From Nibricoccus aquaticus (GTDB lineage Bacteria; Verrucomicrobiota; Verrucomicrobiia; Opitutales; Opitutaceae): a stretch of 64,000 nt of DNA. Position 1 is the stretch's first letter. The number at the start of each line of letters is the position of its first letter. The position numbers and the translations under genes were made by a program. The DNA lies in the NCBI RefSeq assembly GCF_002310495.1, contig NZ_CP023344.1, positions 2,869,501-2,933,500 of the forward strand, read 5' to 3'. This document shows, one piece after another, positions 28,458 to 37,094 of the stretch. The notes below the pieces were generated by a model. It saw only the letters and a program-made list of their open reading frames with translations. It did not search any database and was not told where the DNA came from.

Positions 28458-30698
28458 TCAGGCCTGAAGGGCGGCGATTTTTTCGCGCAAGTGTGTGGAG
28501 CGCAGCTTGGACTCGCTGTTTCGCACCGCCATGGCGTAGGCGGCGGGTTCGCCGACGAGGAAGACCTTCTTTTTGCCGCGGGTGATGGCGGTGTAGAGGA
28601 GGTTTCGCTGGAGCATCATGAAGTGCGCTTTTAGCAGCGGGACGATGACAACGGGGTATTCGGAGCCCTGGGATTTGTGGATGCTGATGGCGTAGGCGAG
28701 GGCGAGGCTGCCCATCTCGCCGCGGTCGAAGGTCTGGACCTCGCCGTCGAAGTCGGCGGTGAGGGTGGCGGCGTTGGCATCGATTTCGGTGATGGAGCCG
28801 ATGTCGCCGTTGAAGAGGTTTTTGTCGTAGTTGTTGCGCAGCTGGATGACTTTGTCGCGCGGGCGGAATTCGCCGGACGGGCCGCGAATGCCTTTGGCGT
28901 GGGCGTTGAGCGCGGCCTGGAGCTGGACGTTGAAATTGCCGACGCCGGCGGTGCCTTTGTGCATCGGAGCGAGGACCTGGACGTCGCGGCGAGTATCGAA
29001 CCAATCGTAGTGGCGCGGGATGAACTCGGTGCAGAGCGCGATGGTTTTCGCGAGGCAGTCCTCGGCGGAATCGGCGATGACGAAGGTGAGATCGCTCCAC
29101 GCCTGGATGGAGGGGATGTCGGGCGTGCTTGGCGGGAGGCTGGGATCGCCGGCGTTGATGGCGTGGGCGGTGGTGACGATCTGGCTCTGGCCTTTTTGAC
29201 GGTAGATGACGTTCAGCCGAGTTACCGGAAGCTGGATAACGGCATCGGGCGACGTGGCCGAGGCGATGAGGTCTTTGAGGACGTTGCCGGCGCCGACGGA
29301 GGGGAGTTGGTCGGTGTCGCCGACGAGGAGGAGGTGCGCGCGGGACGGGATCGCCTGGAAGAGCGAGGCGGCGAGGCGGGTGTCGAGCATCGAGGCTTCG
29401 TCGACGACGAGGAAGTCGGTGGCGAGCGGGGTGGAGTCGTTGGCGCTGAAGCCGCCTTTGGCGGGATCGTATTTGAGGAGGCGGTGAATGGTGGAGGCGA
29501 AGCCGCCGGTGGTTTCGGAGAGGCGTTGGGCGGCGCGGCCGGTGGGTGCGGCGAGGTGGATGCGGACTTTTTTCGCGCGGAGAATATCGACGAGCGCGCG
29601 GAGGATGGTGGTTTTGCCGGTGCCCGGACCGCCGGTGAGGATGGAGACTTTGTGCGTGAGGGCGTGGCGGAGCGCGGCACGTTGCTGATCGGCGAATTCG
29701 AAGCCGGCTTTTTTCTCGGCCCACTCGACGGCGGCGTCGGTTTTGATGGGCGGGAGTCCACTGACGACTTTGGTGAGACGGACGATGGCGGAGGCGATTT
29801 TTTGTTCAGCGCGGTCGTTGTGCGGGAGCTGGATTAACGCGGAGCCGGGGAGGGGATTTTCGATGCCTGCGGGCGCGTGGGAGACGAGGTGTTTCTGTTC
29901 GACGAGGGAGGCAATGCGGGCGGTGATGCGGTCGGTAGAGGTTTCGAGGAGGCCGGTGGCGTGGGCGGTGAGATCGGCTTCGCGGAGGGCGGTGTGGCCT
30001 TCCTCTTGCAGCGTCTCCATCGAGAAGAGGAGGCCGGCGTCGAGGCGCGGGGCGGCGTCGTTGGCGTAGCCGAGGTTGATGGCGATTTTGTCGGCGGTCT
30101 TGAAGCCGATGCCGTCGATCTCGCGGGCGACGCGGTAGGGGTCTTCGAGGAGGATTTTTTTGGCTTCGTGGCCGTAACGCTGAACGAGCTTCACACATTG
30201 CGAAGTCGTGACGCCGTAGGTCTGGAGGAAGATGTGGATCTCGCGGAGGGCCCGCTGGTCGTCCCAGGCTTTTTTGATGGCGGAGGCGCGGACTTTGCCG
30301 ATGCCGGGAACGCCGCGGAGTTTGGCGGATTCTTCGCTGAGGATGCGGAGGGTGTCGGTGCCGAAGGCGTCGACGATCTTGTTGGCGTAAACCTTGCCGA
30401 TGCCGGGGACGAGGCCGGAGCCGAGGTATTTGCGAATCCCGTACACGCTGGACGGGAGCTCGGCTTTGAAGGACTCAACTTTGAACTGGTCGCCGTGCTG
30501 GGCGTGCTTGGTCCAGGTGCCTCGGAGGTGGAGCGTTTCGCCGCATTGGGCGCCGGGGAGGGCGCCGGTGATGGTGATCTTGTCCGAGGCGGCGTCGGCG
30601 CGGAACTCGGCGATGGTGTAGTGGTTCTCCTCGTTGAGAAAGATGATGCGCTCAAGGACGCCGGTGAGCGTGTCGGTCGGTTGGGAGGAAGTGGCCAC
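28458..30698 (-). CDS. recD2: RecD2-like ATP-dependent DNA helicase
   Basis: A 746-residue superfamily 1B helicase of the stand-alone RecD2 kind, which unwinds DNA 5' to 3' in repair and recombination without RecBC. The N-terminal OB-like segment is followed by helix-hairpin-helix text (VPGIGKVYANKIV, VPGIGKVRASAIKKAW). The motor has Walker A GGPGTGKTTILRAL near 358, Walker B VVDEASMLD, and the C-terminal UvrD-like motif AISIHKSQGSEYPVVIV. I chose GTG at 30698 rather than an ATG 38 codons upstream (30812), because the longer frame would contain the terminator hairpin of the neighbouring gene (30769-30798) and encode a Pro-rich leader without family likeness. Confidence 0.88.
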   Translation of the reverse strand: MATSSQPTDTLTGVLERIIFLNEENHYTIAEFRADAASDKITITGALPGAQCGETLHLRGTWTKHAQHGDQFKVESFKAELPSSVYGIRKYLGSGLVPGIGKVYANKIVDAFGTDTLRILSEESAKLRGVPGIGKVRASAIKKAWDDQRALREIHIFLQTYGVTTSQCVKLVQRYGHEAKKILLEDPYRVAREIDGIGFKTADKIAINLGYANDAAPRLDAGLLFSMETLQEEGHTALREADLTAHATGLLETSTDRITARIASLVEQKHLVSHAPAGIENPLPGSALIQLPHNDRAEQKIASAIVRLTKVVSGLPPIKTDAAVEWAEKKAGFEFADQQRAALRHALTHKVSILTGGPGTGKTTILRALVDILRAKKVRIHLAAPTGRAAQRLSETTGGFASTIHRLLKYDPAKGGFSANDSTPLATDFLVVDEASMLDTRLAASLFQAIPSRAHLLLVGDTDQLPSVGAGNVLKDLIASATSPDAVIQLPVTRLNVIYRQKGQSQIVTTAHAINAGDPSLPPSTPDIPSIQAWSDLTFVIADSAEDCLAKTIALCTEFIPRHYDWFDTRRDVQVLAPMHKGTAGVGNFNVQLQAALNAHAKGIRGPSGEFRPRDKVIQLRNNYDKNLFNGDIGSITEIDANAATLTADFDGEVQTFDRGEMGSLALAYAISIHKSQGSEYPVVIVPLLKAHFMMLQRNLLYTAITRGKKKVFLVGEPAAYAMAVRNSESKLRSTHLREKIAALQA

Positions 30699-30768
30699 GC
30701 GGTGAAAGCTGAGGCGTAAGTGAGCGATGCCAAGGGGCAAGCGGGAAGGAATCTCTGGACGTGGGCGC

Positions 30769-30798
30769 AAAAAGTCCGGCCGCGGTAAGGCGGCCGGA
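30769..30798 (-). terminator. Intrinsic terminator after the PL9 gene
   Basis: TCCGGCCGC (30775-30783) and GCGGCCGGA (30790-30798) form a perfect 9-nt stem. On the minus strand it is followed by CTTTTT. It ends the transcript of the gene at 30833-33292 and separates it from the helicase gene. Confidence 0.85.
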
Positions 30799-30832
30799 TT
30801 TGGAGTAAACATGATGATGTTTAAGCGGCGGC

Positions 30833-33292
30833 TCAGAAGCTTTCGACGGCGCCGATGTCGGTGCCGCTCGGGGTGCCGCCGTTGACGAGGTCGGAGCCGG
30901 AGACGAGTTTGGCGAAGTTGCCGAGGTTGATGCTGCCGTCGGAATTTCGCGTGAAGCCGCCGGAGGGCGGGGTGAGCGTCTGGAAGTCGGCGGCGGAGAT
31001 GACCTTGGTGCCGCCGTTGTTGTTACTGACGTTATTTTTCCAGAACAGGTTGGTCGTGCCGGTGAGGGTGCCGTTGGTTGTGTCGGACTGGCCGGAGTTG
31101 TAGGAGGCGTTGTTGGTGAACGTGGCGGTGCTGCCGGTGCGCCAGTTGAAGTTGGTCTCGGTGTTGTTGAACGACGTGTTGTTGAGGACGGTCATGGCGC
31201 CCTGATTGTTGTTGTCGGTGAAGCCGTGCTGGCCGTTGCCGAAGGCGATGCAGCGGCGGATCGTGTGCGCGACATCCACGCCGGAGCCGCCGAGCTTGAA
31301 GCCGTTTTTGTCGCCGCTGCCGGAGGTGCCGCCGTTGGTGAGGACGCCGTTGTTGTAGGCGATGCAGTTCTCGATGAGGACGGTGCCGATGGCGCCGGTG
31401 TCGGTGTTGGCGTAGAGGTCCCAGCCGTCGTCGATGTTGTTGTGCGCGATGCAGCCGCGGAAGACATTGCCCGGGCCGGAGGTGAGTTTGCAGGCGAAGC
31501 CGTCGGCGTTTTCGGCGCCGGGGTCGGCGTTGTCGAAGGCGGTGCAGTTGAGGATGAGGTTATTCGACGGCCAGTCGGCGATGTTGGCGAGGGTGCTGGC
31601 GCGGCGGGAGATCTGGAGGCCGGAGTCGCGGTTGTTTTTGAAGGTGCAGAGCTCGATGGTGTTGTTGTTGCCGCCGATCAACATGCCGTTGTCGCCGGCA
31701 CCCTGGATGGTGACGCCGCGGAAGTGCCAGTAGTTGCCGAAGAGGTGGATGCCGCGGTTGGCGTCGCCGGTCGCCTGTGCCGAGAAGTTCAATACGGGGA
31801 CTTCGGACTGGTAGGCGAAGATGCGCTTCGGGTTGGCGGAGGTGCCGTTGTTGCCGAAGGCGATGGCGACGGTGGCGGAGAGGTTGTACGTGCCTCCGCG
31901 CAGGTAGATCGTGTCGCCGGGGACGGCTTCGGCGATGGCGGCGGTGAGCGTGGTCGGTGCGGAGATCGTGCCGGGGTTGGCGTCGGTGCCAGTCGGAGAG
32001 ACGTAGATGACGCCGGCGGTGGAGCCGGTGTTTACGGTGAGGACGGCGTTGTTGCTCGTGGCGGTGCCGACGGAGTTGGTGACGACGACGGAGTAATTAC
32101 CGGCGGCGGCAGTCTGGGCGTTGCTCAGGCTGTAGGAGGAGCCGGTGGCGCCGGAGATGTTGGAACCGTTGAAGCGCCACTGGTAAGTGAGCGTGGCGGT
32201 GCCGGATGCGGTGACGGAGAATGTGGCGGAGCCGCCGACGTTGATGGTCTGGCTGGCGGGCTGCGTGGTGATCGACGGAGCGGTGGCGGTGGAACTGATG
32301 GTGAGCGTGGCGTTGTTGCTCGTGGCGGAGCCGGCGGAGTTGGAAACGACGACTGAGTAGCTGCCGGCGTTGGCAGATTGGGCGTTGGATAGCGTGTACG
32401 AAGCGCTGGTGGCACCTGAGATGGCGGAGCCGTTGAAGCGCCATTGGTAGGAGAGTGGAGCAGTGCCGCTGGCGGCGACGGAGAGGGTCGCGCTGGCGCC
32501 GGTGGTCACGGTCTGGCTGGAGGGTTGAGTGGTGATCGCGGGGGCGACGACGGTGGTGCCGCCGGAAGAGGGAGTCAGCACGGCGACGGAGAGCGCGAGC
32601 TGGCTGGAGCTGGAGGCGGTCCAGCTTGTGGATACGGTGCCGGTGGCGGGCGAGGCGGTGGAGCCGGCGCCGCCGGAGTTGGACTGACCGAGGCCCCAGC
32701 GTTTTATTTGCGTAGAGCCTGCGGTCAGCGTGGCGTTGCTCGCGCCGCTGTTGGCGACGGAGACGAGCCAGGAGCCGGCGGTGGCGACGGCGATGTTGGC
32801 CGAGATCGTGTTGCCGGAAGTGGTGGAGTTAATGGCAGCGACGGACGGGGCGCTTTGAGTGACGCCGGCGAGCGAGGTGGAGCCGGCGCTGATGCCGTTC
32901 ACCGCGCCGCCCCAGGTGACGGAGATCGTGTTGGTGCCGGAAGCGGGGTTGAGGAGGTAGAAGAGTTGCGTGCGATCGTAGGTGCTGGAGCCGGCGGTGG
33001 CCGTGGAGTTGGCCACCGCAGTGAGCGCGACGCCGCCGTAGGTGATGGCGGAGACGTTGAGGACGGAGGTGCTGGTGTCTTCGGTGGCGAGGCCGACGAT
33101 CAGGATGCGATCGGTGCCGGAGCCGGTGGTGTGAGACCAGGAGGTGTTGGAGCCGTTGGTGGCGGCTTTGCTGGCGACGGCATCGAAGGTGATGGCGGCG
33201 GAGGTGGAAACGGCGAAGGCCGTGCAGACAAACGAGGCGAGGAGAGCGCGAACGCTCTTCGCCATGAAACGAGTGAGTTTCAGGGTGTTCAT
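30833..33292 (-). CDS. Secreted pectate lyase of the PL9 type with Ig-like domains
   Basis: An 819-residue exported protein. A signal peptide (residues about 10-32, ending STSAA) leads into a beta-rich domain (30-245), two Ig-like repeats (about 255-335 and 340-420, each with ITTQPxSQT and YQWRFNGSxISGAT), then a parallel beta-helix from about 428 (YVSPTGTDANPGTISAP). The helix contains the PL9 active-site region ENADGFACKLTSG near 597 and NNIDDGWDLY, which in PL9 supply the catalytic Lys and calcium-binding Asp residues. PL9 enzymes cleave polygalacturonate by beta-elimination. The Ig domains may place the enzyme on the cell surface or substrate. A terminator follows, so the gene is probably monocistronic. 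Confidence 0.82.
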   Translation of the reverse strand: MNTLKLTRFMAKSVRALLASFVCTAFAVSTSAAITFDAVASKAATNGSNTSWSHTTGSGTDRILIVGLATEDTSTSVLNVSAITYGGVALTAVANSTATAGSSTYDRTQLFYLLNPASGTNTISVTWGGAVNGISAGSTSLAGVTQSAPSVAAINSTTSGNTISANIAVATAGSWLVSVANSGASNATLTAGSTQIKRWGLGQSNSGGAGSTASPATGTVSTSWTASSSSQLALSVAVLTPSSGGTTVVAPAITTQPSSQTVTTGASATLSVAASGTAPLSYQWRFNGSAISGATSASYTLSNAQSANAGSYSVVVSNSAGSATSNNATLTISSTATAPSITTQPASQTINVGGSATFSVTASGTATLTYQWRFNGSNISGATGSSYSLSNAQTAAAGNYSVVVTNSVGTATSNNAVLTVNTGSTAGVIYVSPTGTDANPGTISAPTTLTAAIAEAVPGDTIYLRGGTYNLSATVAIAFGNNGTSANPKRIFAYQSEVPVLNFSAQATGDANRGIHLFGNYWHFRGVTIQGAGDNGMLIGGNNNTIELCTFKNNRDSGLQISRRASTLANIADWPSNNLILNCTAFDNADPGAENADGFACKLTSGPGNVFRGCIAHNNIDDGWDLYANTDTGAIGTVLIENCIAYNNGVLTNGGTSGSGDKNGFKLGGSGVDVAHTIRRCIAFGNGQHGFTDNNNQGAMTVLNNTSFNNTETNFNWRTGSTATFTNNASYNSGQSDTTNGTLTGTTNLFWKNNVSNNNGGTKVISAADFQTLTPPSGGFTRNSDGSINLGNFAKLVSGSDLVNGGTPSGTDIGAVESF

Positions 33293-33642
33293 GTTGGGGT
33301 ATTATTTGGGGGTTTATTCAGTCCGGAGATAATTGGGGTATCCGGACGGAAAGCATGCAGACGCGCCGTGGGTGACGGTGCGTGGTGAGAAAGCGAGTAT
33401 CAGGTGAGGGCAGGCCGTCGTCGTGAAACGAAGGGGTAACCGGTCCGCCGTGGGGTAAGGGAGAAAAGGTGAGAATGAAGGCGGAAGGCAAAGTCAGTTT
33501 TTGGAATGACTCGGGGTTTCCGCCGGCCGGGGTGGGCGGGTGCTTGGTACGCGATTCGGGTGATTGGTGCCGTGGTTGTCGGAGAGTTTTTCGGGTGAGC
33601 AACGGGATTGCACCGAAGTGGCGCGCTGATTTTGTCGGCGAC
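33293..33642. other. Divergent intergenic region, PL9 / DUF2721
   Basis: 350 nt between divergent genes. An A+T-rich stretch next to the PL9 start (33295-33320, GGGGTATTATTTG) is the likeliest promoter area. An open frame continues upstream from the DUF2721 gene, but its composition looks non-coding. Nothing else was recognised. Confidence 0.5.
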
Positions 33643-34110
33643 ATGTTCGCCATCCCCGCCGATCTGAACGAAATCCTGCCGCTGATTCAGCTTTCGATTT
33701 CACCCGTGATTTTGATTTCAGGTCTGGGAGCGCTGGTGATCTCGATGACGAACCGCATGGGACGCATTGTGGATCGTTCGCGCGCGCTGGCGGCTCTGGT
33801 GCGGCAGGCGAAAGGGGCGGAGCGCACGCACATCGAGCATCAGCTGGAGATCATGTTCCGGCGGGCGCGGCTTATGCGGCTGTCGATGACGTTGGTGATC
33901 ACGAGCATCTTTACGTCGGGCTCGTTGATCATGCTGTTGTTTGTCGGGCAGGTGCTGGCGGTGAAAGTGGCCAATGCGGTGCTCGGGGTGTTTATTTTGA
34001 GTGTGGTATTAATGCTGGCCGGAATGGCGGCGTTTATCCGGGACGTGTATTTGTCGCTCAATGCGCTGAACATCGAGGTGACGCATGCGTTGGGGCACGA
34101 GGTTGATTGA
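33643..34110 (+). CDS. DUF2721 family membrane protein
   Basis: A 155-residue inner-membrane protein of the DUF2721 type. It has an N-terminal hydrophobic segment (LIQLSISPVILISGLGALVIS), the family-typical NRMGRIVDRSRAL just after it, a basic loop with EIMFRRARLMRLSM, and two further spans (VITSIFTSGSLIMLLFVGQVL and VLGVFILSVVLMLAGMAAF). Function is unknown for the family. I chose ATG 33643 because the earlier in-frame starts add a Cys/Gly-rich leader with no family counterpart and the remaining length matches the usual size. A repeat-rich region follows the stop. Confidence 0.8.
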   Translation: MFAIPADLNEILPLIQLSISPVILISGLGALVISMTNRMGRIVDRSRALAALVRQAKGAERTHIEHQLEIMFRRARLMRLSMTLVITSIFTSGSLIMLLFVGQVLAVKVANAVLGVFILSVVLMLAGMAAFIRDVYLSLNALNIEVTHALGHEVD

Positions 34111-34120
34111 GGACGTCGGA

Positions 34121-34300
34121 GTTTTGGACAGGATTAACAGGAGAGACAGGATTTCGGAGGGCGCGGATTTTTAACCGCAGAGGCGCGGAGAGCGCTGAGA
34201 AGTCGGAAGGCGGAGGACGGAGTTGGGGACAGGATTAAGAGGATGAACAGGATTCCGGCGGGGCCGATTTTTAACCACAGATAGCACAGATGCGGAAGGA
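34121..34300. repeat. Dispersed GACAGGATTAAC / AACCACAGA repeat, double copy
   Basis: Two successive composite units, each with a GACAGGATTAA section and a TTTTTAACC(A/G)CAGA section (34127-34190 and 34226-34295), fill the space between convergent genes. Confidence 0.8.
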
Positions 34301-34325
34301 TGGGGACGGCGGAGGAGGGACGAAC

Positions 34326-35000
34326 TTAAATGCGCGCGATAATTTCCAGGCCGAAGATGGCGCGGGCGAGGGACGTCATGTCGGGGTGGACGGAGTTGGC
34401 GCCGGCGTCGGTGAGTTCTTGCGCGGTGTGGGTGCCGGTGGTGACGCAGTGACAGGGGAAGCCGCCGTTGTGAGCGGCTTTGATGTCATAGGGCGAGTCG
34501 CCGATCATGCAGGTCGTCGCGGAGTCGGCGCCGAGCGTGAGGAGGGCGTGTTCGGTGAACTCGCGGTCGGGTTTGAACCACGGCGTATCCACGGCGCCAA
34601 ACACGGCGTCGAGGAGATGGGTGACGCCGAGGTGGTCCATGAGCGTGCGGGCGGAGGGGCCGTGTTTGTTGGTGAAGACGGCGCAGCGGACGCCGCGGGC
34701 TTTGAGGGCTTCGAGGAGTTCGCGAGAGCCGGGGAGTAGGGCGACGCCGTGGAGCATGTTTTCGTTCCAGTAGGCGCGGTAGATGGGGACGGCTTTTTCG
34801 AGGAGGGCGGCGTTTTTTTCGCCGAGGATGCGACTGATGGCGACTTCGAGGCCACCGCCGACGGCGCGGTGAACCTGTTCCATGGTGGGCTCGGGGAGCC
34901 CGAGGGTGCGCATGGTGTGGACATGCGATTTGTGGATGGCGGCGAAGTGGTCGAGGAGAGTGCCATCGAGGTCGAAGAGGACGGTGTGGAAACGGTTCAC
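34326..35000 (-). CDS. HAD-family phosphatase (phosphoglycolate phosphatase-like)
   Basis: A 224-residue haloacid dehalogenase-type hydrolase. Motif I is LFDLDGTLLDH at residues about 6-16, with both Asp residues. A small helical cap follows, motif II is AVFTNKH, and motif III/IV is at KPDREFTEHAL and CMIGDSPYDIKAAHNGG. The order and cap size match the Gph/PGP subfamily, which dephosphorylates small metabolites such as 2-phosphoglycolate; the true substrate is uncertain. GTG at 35000 is chosen because it starts five residues before motif I, whereas the longer frame crosses the divergent promoter region. The gene is divergent from the lipid-transport operon. Confidence 0.85.
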   Translation of the reverse strand: MNRFHTVLFDLDGTLLDHFAAIHKSHVHTMRTLGLPEPTMEQVHRAVGGGLEVAISRILGEKNAALLEKAVPIYRAYWNENMLHGVALLPGSRELLEALKARGVRCAVFTNKHGPSARTLMDHLGVTHLLDAVFGAVDTPWFKPDREFTEHALLTLGADSATTCMIGDSPYDIKAAHNGGFPCHCVTTGTHTAQELTDAGANSVHPDMTSLARAIFGLEIIARI

Positions 35001-35085
35001 GGGCGGAACAATGGGCGGTGGGGGGCGACTGAAAATGGCAAATTTAGAGGTTTTGCTTTCAGTGTCCGCCACTACAACCGAACCG

Positions 35086-36213
35086 ATGCCGACCACGCTT
35101 GATGTCATTCCCGCCCACGCGAATACGCGTGAGGAAGCGGATGTGCTCGTGGTGGAGCTGGTGGGCAACTGGCGGATCACGGCGCGTCGGCCTGAGTGGC
35201 GCGAGCTCGTGGGGAAGCGTTTGCCGAAGGCGGTGCGGCTTGAAGTCGGAGCGGGGGCGAACTGGGACAGTTCTTTGCTGTTGTTGTGGGGAAGCGCGCA
35301 GCGCTGGTGCGATGAGAAGGGCGTGCGGCTCGATGGGAGCGCGTTGCCGGAGCAGGCGCGGCGGTTGATGGATCAGCTGGCGGTGACGAGCGTGACGGAG
35401 CCGCCGGGGGATTGCGCGCCGGGGTTGTTCATGGCGGTGGGTTTGTGCGTCGGCGAGCTGAAGCAGAAGACCAAGGACATCGCGCACTTCGTGGGTGAAT
35501 GTACGTTGAGCGCGGTGGCGGTGGCGAAGCGGCCGCACAAGTTTCGCTGGGGCGATTGCGTGGCGGAGATGCAGCAATGCGGAGCGCTGGCGCTGCCGAT
35601 TGTGGGGCTGATCAATTTTCTGGTCGGTGTGACGCTGGCGTACATCGGGGCCATCGTGCTGAGGCAGTATGGCGGGGATATTTATGTGGCGGATTTTGTG
35701 GGGCTCTCGATGGTGCGCGAGATGGCTGCGATGATGACGGGGATCGTGATGGCCGGACGGACGGGCGCGGCGTTTGCGGCGACGCTGGGCAACATGAAGG
35801 CGAACGAGGAGATCGATGCGATCGAGACGCTGGGGTTGAAGCCGATCGAGTTTCTGGTGCTGCCGCGGTTGCTGGCGCTGACGGTGATGATGCCGCTGCT
35901 GACGATGTACGCGAGCGCGCTGGGCATTCTGGGCGGTGTGGTGATCGCGAAGACTATCCTGTCGATCTCGCCGGCGGCGTACTGGGTGGAGACGCTGACG
36001 ATCGTGGATATGTCGGACGTGATGACGGGCATTATCAAGGCGACGACCTTCGGGTTGATCGTGGGGCTGGCGGGGTGTTTGCGCGGATTGCAAGCGGAGC
36101 GGAACGCGGCGGGCGTGGGCAAGGCGGCGACCTCGGCGGTGGTGACCTCGATACTGCTGATCATCGTGGCGGACACGTTGTACGCGGCGGTATTCAATAT
36201 TCTGGGATGGTGA
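35086..36213 (+). CDS. mlaE: MlaE-family lipid ABC transporter permease with N-terminal STAS-like domain
   Basis: A 375-residue permease and the first gene of an Mla-type operon. Residues about 1-105 look like a STAS/MlaB-type domain (VLVVELVGNWRITARRPEW, WDSSLLLLWGSAQRWCDEKG). From about 150 the MlaE permease fold follows, with LPIVGLINFLVGVTLAYIGA, GLSMVREMAAMMTGIVMAGRTGAAFAA, the family signature NEEIDAIETLG and four or more membrane spans. In E. coli MlaB is a separate protein; here it is fused. The system moves phospholipids between inner and outer membrane. ATG 35086 begins the STAS part. Confidence 0.9.
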   Translation: MPTTLDVIPAHANTREEADVLVVELVGNWRITARRPEWRELVGKRLPKAVRLEVGAGANWDSSLLLLWGSAQRWCDEKGVRLDGSALPEQARRLMDQLAVTSVTEPPGDCAPGLFMAVGLCVGELKQKTKDIAHFVGECTLSAVAVAKRPHKFRWGDCVAEMQQCGALALPIVGLINFLVGVTLAYIGAIVLRQYGGDIYVADFVGLSMVREMAAMMTGIVMAGRTGAAFAATLGNMKANEEIDAIETLGLKPIEFLVLPRLLALTVMMPLLTMYASALGILGGVVIAKTILSISPAAYWVETLTIVDMSDVMTGIIKATTFGLIVGLAGCLRGLQAERNAAGVGKAATSAVVTSILLIIVADTLYAAVFNILGW

Positions 36214-36220
36214 ACGCGTG

Positions 36221-37006
36221 ATGAAGACTTCAACAAAACCAGCGGACGTGAACGCCATCGAAGTCGAAGGACTGGCGGGCGGCTATGATGGGAGGACGAT
36301 CCTGCAAGACGTGAGCTTCACGGTGAAGCGCGGGGAGATTTTTTTCGTCATCGGCGGGAGCGGTTGCGGGAAGAGCACGCTGCTGCGGCATATGATCGGG
36401 CTGCATCAACCGACGGCGGGAAGCGTGAAGTATTTTGGCGAGGATTTCGGCGCGGCGGATGCGGCGCGGCGGCGGGAGTTGTTGAAGGGGTTCGGCGTAC
36501 TTTATCAGAGCGGAGCGCTGTGGAGTTCGCTGACGTTGCGCGATAACGTGGCGCTGCCGCTGGTGGAGCACACGGATCTGAACCGGCGCGATCGCGAGGA
36601 AATCGTGGCGCTGAAACTGGCGCAGGTGGGGCTCACCGGGTACGAGGATCATTTCCCGTCGGAGATCAGCGGTGGCATGAAGAAGCGGGCAGGGCTGGCG
36701 CGGGCGCTGGCGCTCGATCCGGCGATCGTGTTTTTTGACGAGCCGTCGGCGGGGCTCGATCCGGTGACGTCGCGCAAGCTGGATGAACTGGTTCTCCAGA
36801 TCCGCGAAATGCTGGGGACGACGCTGGTGATCGTGTCGCACGAACTGGATAGCATTTTCGGGATCGCGGATCGCGTGATCATGCTGGAGCGCGAGGCGAA
36901 GGGGATCATCGCGGAAGGGACGCCCAAGGAGCTGGCGGCGAAGAGCGACGATCCGCGGGTGCAGGAATTTTTGCACCGGGTGGCGCGCGCAGGCGCGAAG
37001 GCGTGA
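36221..37006 (+). CDS. mlaF: MlaF-type ABC transporter ATPase
   Basis: A 261-residue ATPase partner of the permease 8 nt upstream. Walker A is GGSGCGKSTLLRH (residues about 43-55). A Q-loop region lies near 85, the ABC signature is ISGGMKKRAGLARAL, Walker B is PAIVFFDEPSAGLDP, and the H-loop His is in VSHELDSI. The SGGMKKR variant is characteristic of the Mla/MCE ATPases. It powers phospholipid transfer. ATG 36221 is directly preceded by an in-frame GTG, so the start could be one codon earlier. Confidence 0.92.
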   Translation: MKTSTKPADVNAIEVEGLAGGYDGRTILQDVSFTVKRGEIFFVIGGSGCGKSTLLRHMIGLHQPTAGSVKYFGEDFGAADAARRRELLKGFGVLYQSGALWSSLTLRDNVALPLVEHTDLNRRDREEIVALKLAQVGLTGYEDHFPSEISGGMKKRAGLARALALDPAIVFFDEPSAGLDPVTSRKLDELVLQIREMLGTTLVIVSHELDSIFGIADRVIMLEREAKGIIAEGTPKELAAKSDDPRVQEFLHRVARAGAKA

Positions 37007-37094
37007 ACGGGAATTATTTTGTCATGCGTTGCGAAGCTTTGAAACCGACTCTCTCATCAACCTGGCGCGCCATTCGCGCCGATCGATTGCTGAC

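Noticed and set aside
30699-30812. An upstream extension of the RecD2-like helicase to ATG 30812.
   Set aside because: Contains the terminator hairpin of the preceding gene and a Pro-rich leader without family likeness.
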